From positions 1 to 36,347 of the forward strand of contig CAMDGG010000011.1 in NCBI GenBank assembly GCA_945898045.1: a stretch of 36,347 nt of DNA. The letters are read 5' to 3'. This document shows positions 8,220 to 16,684 of this stretch, one piece after another (position 1 is the first letter of the stretch; every line of letters starts with the position of its first letter). Source of the stretch: a bacterium UBP8_UBA817 (GTDB taxonomy: Bacteria > Margulisbacteria > Marinamargulisbacteria > SXXA01 > SICP01). A program made the translations under genes and the position numbers. Below the pieces are notes generated by a model that did no database searches, was not told the origin of the DNA, and saw only the letters and a program-made list of their open reading frames with translations.

Positions 8220-9935
8220 TTAGCTTCTAAGAAAGAGTTTTTCTAGGTCGTTTTTTTTGAGTCGTATAAAAAGGGGGCGTCCGTGGGGGCAGGTGTAGTT
8301 TGCGGGGGCCTGCTGTAGATCTTTTAAGAGGTGTTGGATTTCGATGTCACTCATGCGTTTTCCGGCTTTGATGGCGGCTTTGCAGGCTTTCATCTGGAGT
8401 GTTTCTTTTTGATCCAGGGTGAGATCGCGTCTGCTTCCAGGAATTTCTTTGGCTTGATAGAGATAATTTTCTAGCCAGACTTGGAGGGGGGTATTTGAGA
8501 ATACGCTGGGTATTTCTCGTATGACGATTCGATTTTGGCCAAAGTCTTCTATGTCAAATCCAAGTTCTAATAGAAGCGGTAGTTCGGATTGGCAGATGTC
8601 GTATAAATCAGGGGGTAAGGTGATGATTTCTGAGAGGAGTAAGGGTTGTCGTTCGATATGGGTTTCGAAGCTAGTTTTTATTTTTTCATAGAGTATTCGT
8701 TCGTGTACGGCGTGTTGGTCTAGAAGCCACAAACTGTCTCGGGCTTTGAGTACGATATAGGTGTCTAAGACTTGGAAGTAATCGGTGGTGACGGCATAGT
8801 CTTTAGGTGTAAATAGTTCGGGGGAATAGAGCGCTTGGGTAGATTTTACGAGGTCTGGTGATGATTGTGTGTGGGCATAAGCAAAGGTGGATGTTGGTGT
8901 ATAGGGGCTTTCTTGTGTAAAAGATTCTGGCATGGGTATCATGGTAAGTTTGGTGTGGAGATTGGCTTGAATAATTTTGGGTAGGGTGTCGAATAGAATG
9001 CCGGGATTGTGAAATTTTACGTCTTGTTTTTGGGGATGAATATTGATGTCCACCGTGTCTTTTAAAATAGCTAGATTGAGCACAACTAGAGGGAATCTAC
9101 GGTGCGGAATAATGTCTCTAAAGCTTTGGTAGATAGCTTGTTGAATAACGGGGCTTTTGACTATTCTGCCGTTAATAGAAACAAGTTGTTTGGCACGATT
9201 GGGATAGGTAAGCGTGGGGTTTCCGATGTATCCGGTGACGCTGAGGGGCGACATGTCCGTATTAATTTCTACTAATTGTGAGCCAATATTTTTCCCGAAG
9301 GCTTGTAAGATGCGTGTTTTTTGATCACTGATTCCGGTGGTGTTGTAGCGTTCTTTGCCGTCTGAAATTAGGACAAAAGAAACGGTGGGATTGAGTAATG
9401 CCATATGTAAAATGATGTCGTAGATTTGAGCCGATTCACTAGCACTACTTTTGAGGAATTTTTTTCTGACGGGTAGTTCGAAGAAGAGATCTTGGACATC
9501 GATTGTGGTGCCTTGTCCATGTGCTATTGGTATTGGCGTTGAGATGTGATCTTGGTATGCGTGGAGTTGGTATCCGATTTCTTGGTGTTTATGACGTGAC
9601 GTGAGGGTGACGCGTGCAACGTGACAGATACTTGCAAGGGCTTCGCCACGGAATCCGAAGCTGTCTAGGGTGTAGATGTCATGAATGGAGGTGAGCTTAG
9701 AGGTGGCATGTCGTGCGGGTGCGAGGGGCATGTCATCTGGTAGGATGCCGGAGCCGTTGTCGGTGATTAAGATTTGTTTTTTGCCACCGGATTCGATGCT
9801 TACTGTGATTTTTGTGGCACCTGCGTCGAGGCTGTTTTCGATAAGTTCTTTTACTATAGAAGAGGGCCGATCTATGACTTCACCGGCTGCGATTTTTGTG
9901 ACGGTGACTGGGTCGAGGATTTTGATTGTGGGCAT
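8220..9935 (-). CDS. mutL: DNA mismatch repair protein MutL with endonuclease motif
   Basis: Links MutS mismatch recognition to strand incision. The 571-residue protein has the GHKL ATPase domain: AAGEVIDRPSSIVKELIENS with the catalytic Glu, DNGSGI, and the ATP-lid GFRGEALASI. After a linker comes a dimerisation domain containing DQHAVHERILYE (406-417), an exact DQHAx2Ex4E endonuclease motif. ACKAAIKAG and CPHGRP (549-554) provide further metal-binding residues. This is the incising MutL type of bacteria that lack MutH. No mutS is in the window. The start is set by the conserved N-terminus; no Shine-Dalgarno is visible. It is divergent from vapBC and upstream of topA. Confidence 0.96.
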   Translation of the reverse strand: MPTIKILDPVTVTKIAAGEVIDRPSSIVKELIENSLDAGATKITVSIESGGKKQILITDNGSGILPDDMPLAPARHATSKLTSIHDIYTLDSFGFRGEALASICHVARVTLTSRHKHQEIGYQLHAYQDHISTPIPIAHGQGTTIDVQDLFFELPVRKKFLKSSASESAQIYDIILHMALLNPTVSFVLISDGKERYNTTGISDQKTRILQAFGKNIGSQLVEINTDMSPLSVTGYIGNPTLTYPNRAKQLVSINGRIVKSPVIQQAIYQSFRDIIPHRRFPLVVLNLAILKDTVDINIHPQKQDVKFHNPGILFDTLPKIIQANLHTKLTMIPMPESFTQESPYTPTSTFAYAHTQSSPDLVKSTQALYSPELFTPKDYAVTTDYFQVLDTYIVLKARDSLWLLDQHAVHERILYEKIKTSFETHIERQPLLLSEIITLPPDLYDICQSELPLLLELGFDIEDFGQNRIVIREIPSVFSNTPLQVWLENYLYQAKEIPGSRRDLTLDQKETLQMKACKAAIKAGKRMSDIEIQHLLKDLQQAPANYTCPHGRPLFIRLKKNDLEKLFLRS

Positions 9936-9941
9936 GGGGGT

Positions 9942-9970
9942 ATTGTCTAATGGTGAAGAAGTTCTGTAAA
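9942..9970 (-). promoter_or_regulatory. Candidate promoter of mutL
   Basis: On the minus strand TTTACA (9970-9965, 5 of 6), 17-base spacer, GACAAT (9947-9942, 4 of 6). The -10 ends six bases before the mutL ATG, again a leaderless layout. The -10 match is modest. Confidence 0.4.
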
Positions 9971-9995
9971 TATGGGTTGTTGGTTATTTTTTGTA

Positions 9996-10020
9996 ATGTA
10001 TAATTCATACATCATATAAT
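9996..10020 (+). promoter_or_regulatory. vapBC promoter with palindromic operator candidate
   Basis: Two TATAAT boxes occur, at 9999-10004 and 10015-10020, the second with a TTGTAA -35 candidate at 9991-9996 (18-base spacer). A perfect inverted repeat, ATGTAT-AATTC-ATACAT (9996-10012), covers the first box and the spacer of the second. Ribbon-helix-helix antitoxins usually repress their own promoter through such sites, so this is the likely VapB operator. Confidence 0.5.
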
Positions 10021-10037
10021 TAAATGAGGTGAAGAGT

Positions 10038-10280
10038 ATGGTGAGGACTCAAATTTATTTGAGAGAGGATGAGCATCAAGTTTTGCGTGGGGTTTCCTCT
10101 GAGACTGGGGAGAGTGTTAGTGCGATTATTCGTCATGCGGTGGATGTTTTTATCCAGAATCGTACTGTAAAGCAAAAGTCTCAGCTTGCGCAATTGAAGA
10201 GAATTTGTGGTGTATGGAGTGAGAAAGAAGCTCAGGTTTCTCGGAAGGTTCGTAAAGAATTTGATCGGTTTCCTGTCTAG
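10038..10280 (+). CDS. Ribbon-helix-helix antitoxin (VapB/CopG-like)
   Basis: The 80-residue protein begins with the RHH strand and helices: MVRTQIYLREDEHQVL, then SSETGESVSAIIRHAVD (about 20-36). Together these form the dimeric DNA-binding fold of CopG/Arc-type antitoxins. The charged C-terminal part (about 45-80) would wrap the toxin. The ATG at 10038 follows GAGGTG at 10026-10031. The stop TAG shares a base with the GTG start of the PIN toxin, the usual antitoxin-first, coupled order. It is expected to neutralise the toxin and repress its own operon. The family assignment is confident; the name VapB follows from the PIN partner. Confidence 0.85.
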   Translation: MVRTQIYLREDEHQVLRGVSSETGESVSAIIRHAVDVFIQNRTVKQKSQLAQLKRICGVWSEKEAQVSRKVRKEFDRFPV

Positions 10281-10657
10281 TGGCTACTACGTATTTGGTG
10301 GATACCGATATTTTGATTGATTATTTACGTGGAGATCTAAAAGCGGTTCAGTTTTTAGAAGATCATTTATCCGCTTGTAGTATTTCTGTTTTAACTGTTA
10401 CAGAACTCTTTTCTGGGGCCAAACTTGCTAAACAGATTCGTCATGTTGAAGTTTTGGTTCAGGTTTTTAAACTTTTTTCTTTAGATTTAGATATTTCAAG
10501 ACAAGCCGGTTTATTTCGGGCTAAATATGGTGCTAGCCATGGAACGGGTGTTGTGGATGCGATTCTTGCCGCGACTGCCGAGAAGCATGGGTTATGTTTA
10601 GTGTCACGAAATAAGAAGCATTTTCCGATGGTTACAGATTTATTGGTTCCGTATTGA
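10280..10657 (+). CDS. vapC: PIN-domain ribonuclease toxin (VapC-like)
   Basis: The 125-residue PIN domain has acidic active-site residues at D8 (LVDTDILIDYL), E42 (TVTELFSG) and D93 (GTGVVDAILAATA), plus the VSRNKKHF segment (108-115) in place of the usual fourth site. VapC toxins are metal-dependent RNases that usually cut tRNA or rRNA. All expected residues are present, so it looks active. It begins with GTG at 10280, overlapping the antitoxin stop by one base. Its own stop overlaps the TTG start of lpxB by four bases, so the toxin sits translationally upstream of an envelope biosynthesis gene. The next neighbours are ordinary genes with no mobile element. Confidence 0.88.
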   Translation: MATTYLVDTDILIDYLRGDLKAVQFLEDHLSACSISVLTVTELFSGAKLAKQIRHVEVLVQVFKLFSLDLDISRQAGLFRAKYGASHGTGVVDAILAATAEKHGLCLVSRNKKHFPMVTDLLVPY

Positions 10658-11847
10658 AAACAGAAGACAATACTAAGATTTTAATCTCAGCCGGTGAAGT
10701 TTCTGGTGATTTGCACTCGTCTAAACTAGTAGAAGCGTTATTAGCTCGTGATCCTTCATTGAAGTTTTTAGGTATGGGTGGCGAGAAGCTTCGGGCTTTG
10801 GGTGTTGATGTGCAGGTGGATGTGACGTCGGTGAGTACGATTGGTTTTTTGGAGCCGATTTTGTTTTTGCCGCGTTTGGCGTGGGCATTTTTTAAGATGA
10901 AGAAATTATTGAAGACAGCTCGTCCGGATTTGGTGATTGCTGTGGATTATCAGGGATTTAATTTGGCGCTCTTGAAAGAGGCTAAGAGGTTGGGGATTCC
11001 GACGGTGTATTTTGTGTCGCCTCAGGAGTGGCAGTGGGGGACGGATGCGGGTGGCCGTGGGGTTCTTGAAGTGACTGATTTTATTTTAGCGATTTTTAGG
11101 GACGAGGCTTTATTTTATGAACGGCTTGGGGGAGCGGTAAATTTTGTGGGGCACCCTTTGTTGGATTATACGTCTGGAGCGATGTCTCGGGCAGAGTTTG
11201 GTCGTGTGCATCAGGTGAGCGAATCGGAGCGGATTGTTGCGCTTTTTGCGGGGTCTCGGCCTCAAGAGCTTAAGTTGGTTTATCCCATTTTGTTAGAAGC
11301 GGCGTTGCGGTGTCAGCGTGAGTTGGGGAATGTTGTGATTTTTGTCTCTGTGTCGGCGGCTTCGTTTCGTGATGCGATTGTGGCCGGGTTGCCAACACCT
11401 TTGCCGGATTGGATTCGGTTGTATGCGGGATCTTCTTATGATCTGATGTCAGCTGCGGATTTATCGTTTGCGCCGTCGGGGACGATTACGTTGGAACATG
11501 CGATTATGGGGAAACCTTCGGTGATTGGGTATCGGTTTAATAAGGCTTCTTTTTTTCTAGCGAAACTTTTATTAGGTAAGAGATTGAAGCGAATTAAGTA
11601 TTTGAGTTTGCCGAATATTTTGTTGGATCGGCGCGTGATGCCAGAATTTTTTCAGGAAGAATTTACTGTAGATAACGTGACGTCGTGTGCCCTGGCGCTT
11701 TTGACAGATTCTAAGTTATATCAAAAAACGAGTGATGAAATTAAATCTGTACGGGCTCTTTTGGGTGAAGAGGGTGTTTTGTCCCGAGCCTCGGAAGCTG
11801 TGCTTGCCTTTATGAAGACGAAACGAAATAATAGTGTCCATGGTTGA
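10654..11847 (+). CDS. lpxB: Lipid-A-disaccharide synthase
   Basis: Glycosyltransferase (GT19) that condenses UDP-diacylglucosamine with lipid X to the tetra-acyl disaccharide of lipid A, at the inner membrane. The 397-residue protein has ISAGEVSGDLHSS (about 10-22), FVGHPLLD (about 166-173), GSRPQELK and APSGTITLEHAIMGKPSV in the donor-binding half. The segment SPQEWQWGT replaces the proteobacterial SPSVWAW form and recalls cyanobacterial sequences. The only plausible start is TTG at 10654, since the conserved motif begins within ten residues and no ATG or GTG lies there. No Shine-Dalgarno is visible, so initiation probably depends on ribosomes finishing vapC. Confidence 0.93.
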   Translation: MKTEDNTKILISAGEVSGDLHSSKLVEALLARDPSLKFLGMGGEKLRALGVDVQVDVTSVSTIGFLEPILFLPRLAWAFFKMKKLLKTARPDLVIAVDYQGFNLALLKEAKRLGIPTVYFVSPQEWQWGTDAGGRGVLEVTDFILAIFRDEALFYERLGGAVNFVGHPLLDYTSGAMSRAEFGRVHQVSESERIVALFAGSRPQELKLVYPILLEAALRCQRELGNVVIFVSVSAASFRDAIVAGLPTPLPDWIRLYAGSSYDLMSAADLSFAPSGTITLEHAIMGKPSVIGYRFNKASFFLAKLLLGKRLKRIKYLSLPNILLDRRVMPEFFQEEFTVDNVTSCALALLTDSKLYQKTSDEIKSVRALLGEEGVLSRASEAVLAFMKTKRNNSVHG

Positions 11848-13177
11848 ATCACTTCTTATTAAAGCTGTAAAAATTATGACGCCTTCAGGTATTCGTGAAG
11901 GGGATGTTTTTGTTAAAAATGGAAAAATTTCCGCGTTAGATTGGCATCTGGATGTGCCGGCTCAGCAGGTCATTAATGAGCCTGGGTTGATGTTGATGCC
12001 CGGTGTTTTGGATCCGCATGTACATTTTCGTGAGCCTGGGGCTGAGTGGAAAGAGACGTTGTATTCGGGTAGTAAGGCGGCTGTTTCTGGCGGCGTGACA
12101 GGTTTTTTTGATATGCCCAACACAAAACCTTCTGCAACGACTTATGAGAGTATTGCTGAGAAAAAACGGATTGCGTCTGAGACGTCGCTTGCGAACTATA
12201 ATTTTTATGTTGGCGCGACGACTGAAAATTTGGACGTTTGTAATTCGATAGAAAATGTTGCGGGCATTAAATTGTTTGTGGGGTCTTCTACTGGCGAATT
12301 ATTGATGCAAGATGAGCGTGATATTGAACGTTTATTTGCAAATGGAAAACGTTTGATTGCAGTGCATTCGGAATTGGAACAGATTATTCGTGAGAAAAAA
12401 CTGTTGTATTCTGGTTCGGAAGAAATACGCGATCATATTAAAATGCGTCCTCCTGAAGCGGCTCTACTTTCTACTCAAATGCTTGTGAGATTGGCTAAAA
12501 AATATCGTCGTCGTTTACATATTTGTCATTTAACAACACAAGAAGAAGCCGAATTCTTGGCAACAGAAAAAGATCCTGAATTTATTAGTACAGAAGTGTC
12601 TCCACAGCATGCGATTTTGGCAGCACCTGGTGTTTATACTTTGTTTGGAAATTATGCCAAAATTAATCCGCCAATTCGAGAGTCTCGTCATCGTAATGCG
12701 TTGTGGTTGGCTTTGAAATCTGGTGTGATTGATTGTGTTGGAACGGATCATGCGCCACATACTATTGAAGAAAAAGAGCAGCCGTTTTCGAAGGCGCCTG
12801 CTGGTATGCCTGGGGTGGAAACGTCGTTGCCTTTGTTTTTGAATTTAATGAATCAAGGGAAATGTACTTTAGAAGAAGTGGTGATGTGGTTGTGTGAACG
12901 TCCTGCTAAATTATTTGGCGTTCAGGGTAAAGGACGTATACAGATTGGGTATGATGGCGATTTGGTTCTCGTCGATTTGAAGGCTAAGCGTACGATTGAT
13001 AATAAGATGTTGAATAGCAAGGCTGGCTGGAGTGTGTTTAATGGGAAAATGATTGAAGGCTGGCCCGTGGCTACATTTGTGAATGGTCAACTCGTGTGGC
13101 GTGAGGGTGATTTTTTTGAAGGGGTTAAGGGACAGGAAATTAAAGTGAAGCCTTCATGGGAACGTGGTGTTACCTGA
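11840..13177 (+). CDS. pyrC: Dihydroorotase, class I
   Basis: Closes carbamoyl-aspartate to dihydroorotate in pyrimidine synthesis. The 445-residue amidohydrolase has the metal-binding DPHVHFREPG (H60, H62) and a candidate carboxylated lysine K144 in GIKLFVGSS. Further metal or substrate residues are H176 (AVHSE), H230 (HICHLTT) and D303 (GTDHAPH). The length and the REPG motif mark the long class I enzyme. The start is taken as ATG 11840; an in-frame GTG at 11834 is possible. Either overlaps the end of lpxB. The 3' end overlaps the start of the ankyrin gene by about 14 bases. Confidence 0.92.
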   Translation: MVESLLIKAVKIMTPSGIREGDVFVKNGKISALDWHLDVPAQQVINEPGLMLMPGVLDPHVHFREPGAEWKETLYSGSKAAVSGGVTGFFDMPNTKPSATTYESIAEKKRIASETSLANYNFYVGATTENLDVCNSIENVAGIKLFVGSSTGELLMQDERDIERLFANGKRLIAVHSELEQIIREKKLLYSGSEEIRDHIKMRPPEAALLSTQMLVRLAKKYRRRLHICHLTTQEEAEFLATEKDPEFISTEVSPQHAILAAPGVYTLFGNYAKINPPIRESRHRNALWLALKSGVIDCVGTDHAPHTIEEKEQPFSKAPAGMPGVETSLPLFLNLMNQGKCTLEEVVMWLCERPAKLFGVQGKGRIQIGYDGDLVLVDLKAKRTIDNKMLNSKAGWSVFNGKMIEGWPVATFVNGQLVWREGDFFEGVKGQEIKVKPSWERGVT

Positions 13178-14399
13178 TTCTTTAGATGTGATTGCATCTT
13201 ATGACCAAAAGGGTCAGAAGTTATTGTCATTAGGTAGTGAAGCTCGGTTGCGTAATGATTATGGGGAAGCCCGATCTTATTATGAAGGGGCTATTCGCTG
13301 TTTTAAACAAGCCCTAGACACACGTCCTCATGACCGTGTTGCTAGAGAAGGCATTTCGCGTGCTTGGGATTTGATGTGTCGTCTTTATCCTGATCCCTAT
13401 CGTGTGGAGTCTATTCCCGAGTCTCATGTGATGGATAATACAGAGGGTTCTTTTTCTCCTACTTTTTTTCAGAAAATACGCTGTTTTTTGCTGGACAATA
13501 TTATTGAAGGTGATTGGCGTAAACAGTGTAATGGCCAGTATGGTGGGGATAAACCTCTAGGCAAAAGCTGGAAGCAATTTTATGAAGATAATGAGCTTAT
13601 TCTAGAAAGTTTGTCTCATGATGCGTCAATTGTTTGGGCCATTCAATTTGGTCATCATGCGTTGTTGAGTCGATTGTTTGAAGTGCAACATGTGTCTTTT
13701 TTAGATCCTATAGATGGAATTTCTTGGGCCAGTTTACTGTTATTGGCTATTCAGAAAAATTATACGGAAGTTTCTATTTCTTTGATTGAGAAAGGGGTCA
13801 AAATTAATGTCGTGTGTGAGTCCAATTGGTCGGTTTTACATTGGTCTGTCTATCGCCTAAATTTTTCAATTACCAAGTCATTATTAGAGCATGGGGCCAA
13901 GGCTTCTGCTAAAGATTCTTCAGGCTTAACGCCGTTGCATTGGGCTGCTTTTAAGGGCAGTATTCCGATTGTGAATTTGTTGGTGGAACATAAAGCGGCG
14001 GTGAATGCATTTAGTACTGAAGGGGTTTCTCCATTACATTGGGCTATTTTTTCTGGCTATCAAAACATGGTTTCTCTTTTGTTAGATTTAGGCGCAAGAG
14101 TGGATGTGCAAGATTTATATGGCCGGACGTTATTGCATTGGGCTGCAACCAATGGTCGTGTGCAGATGGTGTTATTGCTTTTAGAAAAAGGTGCAAAGGT
14201 GAATATGAAAGATGATTTTCAGAGAATGCCTTTGCATTGGGCTGCCCAAAAGGGATTTTATGATATTGTGAAATTGTTATTAGATCATCATGCTAATCCC
14301 AATGAGCGCGATAAATTTGGAGATCGTCCGTTGTTGTTAGCTGCGATGGATAGACATAGTAACTTGGTGAGCTTGTTGTTTGAGCATGGGGCGAGATAA
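13164..14399 (+). CDS. Ankyrin-repeat protein with N-terminal TPR/MIT-like helices
   Basis: The 411-residue protein starts with a helical hairpin domain (about 12-75, with YEGAIRCFKQALDTRP like one TPR motif) and a middle region without recognised motifs (80-185). About seven ankyrin repeats follow (186-411). Five consecutive repeats carry LHW (LHWS once, then LHWA) where canonical ankyrins have LHxA, so Trp is fixed at one position. No signal peptide or membrane segment is visible. Ankyrin arrays bind proteins; the partner is unknown. It starts with GTG at 13164 (or the adjacent GTG at 13167), inside pyrC, so it is co-translated with a housekeeping operon. It ends five bases from the convergent hflX. 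Confidence 0.85.
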   Translation: MVLPDSLDVIASYDQKGQKLLSLGSEARLRNDYGEARSYYEGAIRCFKQALDTRPHDRVAREGISRAWDLMCRLYPDPYRVESIPESHVMDNTEGSFSPTFFQKIRCFLLDNIIEGDWRKQCNGQYGGDKPLGKSWKQFYEDNELILESLSHDASIVWAIQFGHHALLSRLFEVQHVSFLDPIDGISWASLLLLAIQKNYTEVSISLIEKGVKINVVCESNWSVLHWSVYRLNFSITKSLLEHGAKASAKDSSGLTPLHWAAFKGSIPIVNLLVEHKAAVNAFSTEGVSPLHWAIFSGYQNMVSLLLDLGARVDVQDLYGRTLLHWAATNGRVQMVLLLLEKGAKVNMKDDFQRMPLHWAAQKGFYDIVKLLLDHHANPNERDKFGDRPLLLAAMDRHSNLVSLLFEHGAR

Positions 14400-14404
14400 A
14401 TAAC

Positions 14405-15667
14405 TTAGGCTAACATTCCCATAATTTTGTTGCCAATAATGCGGTTGATGGCGGTTGTGATGGTGATGTCGGTTTCGTAGGTTTCTTCGATAATGTGTCC
14501 GTATTGGTGAAGAAGATTTACGATGTCCATGCGGCTATAGGGAATGTGAAAGGTGATGGTTTCTCGATAGCTATCTAATAGCTGTATGAGTGCGAGGCGC
14601 AAGTCGGTGAGGTTTTCTTTTTTTGTGGCGGATATGAAGACGCAATGGGGGAACCGTTCGGTGAGCCTGATTTTGTCTAGGGTAATGTCTTTGCATCGGT
14701 CTATTTTATTGAAGACCATGAGGATGGGAACGTCTTTTATTTCTAATTCTTTAAGTGTTTTTTCTGCGGTGTCGAGCATGCCTGCGTAATTGGGATGGGA
14801 CATGTCGACGATGTGTAAAATAAAATTGGCTTGTGTGATTTCTTCCATCGTTGCGCGAAAAGAATTGACGAGTTGGTGCGGGAGTTTTTGGATAAATCCT
14901 ACGGTATCGCTTAAGAGAACGGTTTCGTGATTGGGGAGTTGTAGTTTTCGGGTGGTTGGATCGAGTGTTGCGAATAGCTTATCTTCTACAAAGACTTCGG
15001 CTTCTGTGAGTTGATTAAGAAGGGTTGATTTTCCGGCGTTGGTATAGCCGATGAGTGCACCTGTTAGGATGGGGAGTATGGTTCGGTTTTTTCTTAGGAT
15101 ATCGCGCTGGGTTTTTATTTTTTCTATTTTTGTTTTGATTAAAATAATGCGTTGATCTACTTGGCGTTTATCAGTTTCGAGTTGTGTTTCCCCAGGACCT
15201 CGGGTTCCGATCCCACCGCCCAATCGTGAGAGGTGTTGCCACATGCGGGTGAGTCTGGGGCGAATATAGGTGAGCTGTGCGAGTTCTACTTGGAGTTGGG
15301 CTTCACGGGTTTGTGCGCGTCTTGCAAAGATGTCTAGGATGAGACCTGTACGGTCTGTGACTTTGATGCCGAGGTATTCTTCGAGATTTTTTTGTTGGCC
15401 TGGCGTGAGTTCATCATCTGTTACGACGAGGGTTGCTTTATGTGTTTCGACGAGGGCTTTGAGTTCTTCAATTTTTCCGGTACCAATATAGTATCTTGAG
15501 TGTGCTTTTTCTCGTTTTTGTATGAGGCTATCCACAGTTTGAAGGTTTGCAGTTTTAGCGAGTTCTTTTAATTCTTCTAGTGATTCGAGACAAGACCAGG
15601 CGCTATGTTTACTTGTGTCTATGCCAACTAGGATTGTTATGGGATGAATGATGTCGTTGGATATCAC
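14405..15667 (-). CDS. hflX: GTPase HflX
   Basis: Ribosome-associated GTPase that in other bacteria splits stalled or stress-inactivated ribosomes. The 420-residue protein has the N-terminal HflX domain, the linker signature GGIGTRGPGETQLETDKR (about 168-185), and the G domain. Visible G motifs are P-loop GYTNAGKST, the DTVGF G3 motif and NKID for G4. Residues after the G domain form the usual short C-terminal domain. It starts with GTG at 15667, giving a 4-base GTGA overlap with the end of the TPR gene, so it is the last gene of the O-antigen-ligase-like/TPR/hflX operon. Confidence 0.95.
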   Translation of the reverse strand: MISNDIIHPITILVGIDTSKHSAWSCLESLEELKELAKTANLQTVDSLIQKREKAHSRYYIGTGKIEELKALVETHKATLVVTDDELTPGQQKNLEEYLGIKVTDRTGLILDIFARRAQTREAQLQVELAQLTYIRPRLTRMWQHLSRLGGGIGTRGPGETQLETDKRQVDQRIILIKTKIEKIKTQRDILRKNRTILPILTGALIGYTNAGKSTLLNQLTEAEVFVEDKLFATLDPTTRKLQLPNHETVLLSDTVGFIQKLPHQLVNSFRATMEEITQANFILHIVDMSHPNYAGMLDTAEKTLKELEIKDVPILMVFNKIDRCKDITLDKIRLTERFPHCVFISATKKENLTDLRLALIQLLDSYRETITFHIPYSRMDIVNLLHQYGHIIEETYETDITITTAINRIIGNKIMGMLA

Positions 15668-16683
15668 TGGGTCTTAGGTGCTTTTGAAAACATTTCTTGA
15701 TAGAGCGTCATGAAGCGTTTGGCTTTTTCTTGTTGGTTTGTTTTGAGAAGTGCTTGTATGTAGGATGCTTGATAGGTGGGCATTTCTTTGGGGAATCGTT
15801 TGAAGAGCGTTTCATAGACTGGGATGGCTTTTTCTGGTTGGTTAAAGCGTTGGTAGAGCGCGACGAGATTTTGCAGAAGCTGAAGTTTGTCCGGATATTG
15901 TTTGTAGGCTTCTTCCATATAGTGCAAGGCGTTGAGATAGTCTTGTTTGAGTAGGTAGATGTTAATCATGCCAAATAGCACTTCGCCGTAACTAGGATTT
16001 TGCTTATAGATGGTTTCATATTCGTTGAGTGCCAACTCATATTGTTTTCGTTGGATGTAGATTTCTGCCAGATTGAAGTGTGCAGCTGCTAGTCCATTGT
16101 CCATGGCGATGCTTTTTTTGTAGTAGAGTTCAGCTTCTGCAGTTTTGCCTAGACGATTTAAAAAATAGCCCAGATTGAGTTGGAATAGGGGGTTTTGGGC
16201 ATCTGTTTCTGCGGCTAGTCTGTGATAGCTTTCAGCTTTTTTGATGTAGGTGGCTTGGTGTGCAGGATCTAATTCTGCTAGTGTTGTATAGACTGTGGCT
16301 ATACGGTTTTTAAACCACGGGTTTAGGGTGTCTAATTTTTCTGTTGCAAAGGCCGTTTCTTTAGATTTGTTTAGGTAATAAAGTTTGTCTTCGAGGGTTG
16401 TTTTTTCTAGGGCATAGGTTTCATATGCTTTTGAGAGTTCCATAAGATATTGGGTTTCTATTGGGGCATTTTCTACTGTTTTTTCAAGTTCGCTGACACC
16501 GATATCATTCTGTTTCATAGCGAGTGCGTTGAATCCATCTCTGTAATGCCGCTCTGCTAGTAGGGGGAGCAGACTTTGCCATGTTCCGATTAAGACGCCT
16601 AACGCAAGGAAACTGAGGATTATCCATTGTGCGGGTGTTATGAGTGAAAAGTTTATGCTTGGGCTTTTTTCTTTTTTTGCCAT
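15664..16683 (-). CDS. Membrane-anchored TPR protein
   Basis: The 339-residue protein has a lysine-rich N-terminus (MAKKEKSPS), one transmembrane helix (about 17-42, PAQWIILSFLALGVLIG and on), then about six to seven tetratricopeptide repeats. A clear example is NPLFQLNLGYFLNRLGKTAE, followed by AAAHFNLAEIYIQRKQYELA. The topology predicts TPRs on the periplasmic side. The ATG at 16683 lies one base after the stop of the O-antigen-ligase-like gene; an in-frame TTG at 16692 is an alternative. TPR modules often sit beside, or are fused to, Wzy/WaaL-type proteins, so it may act with its neighbour in surface glycan assembly. That partnership is inferred from position only. Confidence 0.8.
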   Translation of the reverse strand: MAKKEKSPSINFSLITPAQWIILSFLALGVLIGTWQSLLPLLAERHYRDGFNALAMKQNDIGVSELEKTVENAPIETQYLMELSKAYETYALEKTTLEDKLYYLNKSKETAFATEKLDTLNPWFKNRIATVYTTLAELDPAHQATYIKKAESYHRLAAETDAQNPLFQLNLGYFLNRLGKTAEAELYYKKSIAMDNGLAAAHFNLAEIYIQRKQYELALNEYETIYKQNPSYGEVLFGMINIYLLKQDYLNALHYMEEAYKQYPDKLQLLQNLVALYQRFNQPEKAIPVYETLFKRFPKEMPTYQASYIQALLKTNQQEKAKRFMTLYQEMFSKAPKTQ

Positions 16684-16684
16684 C

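Noticed and set aside
9936-10660. Searched around vapBC for transposase, inverted repeats or target duplications.
   Set aside because: None were seen; both sides pass directly into mutL and lpxB, so there is no sequence evidence for recent mobile insertion of the toxin-antitoxin pair.
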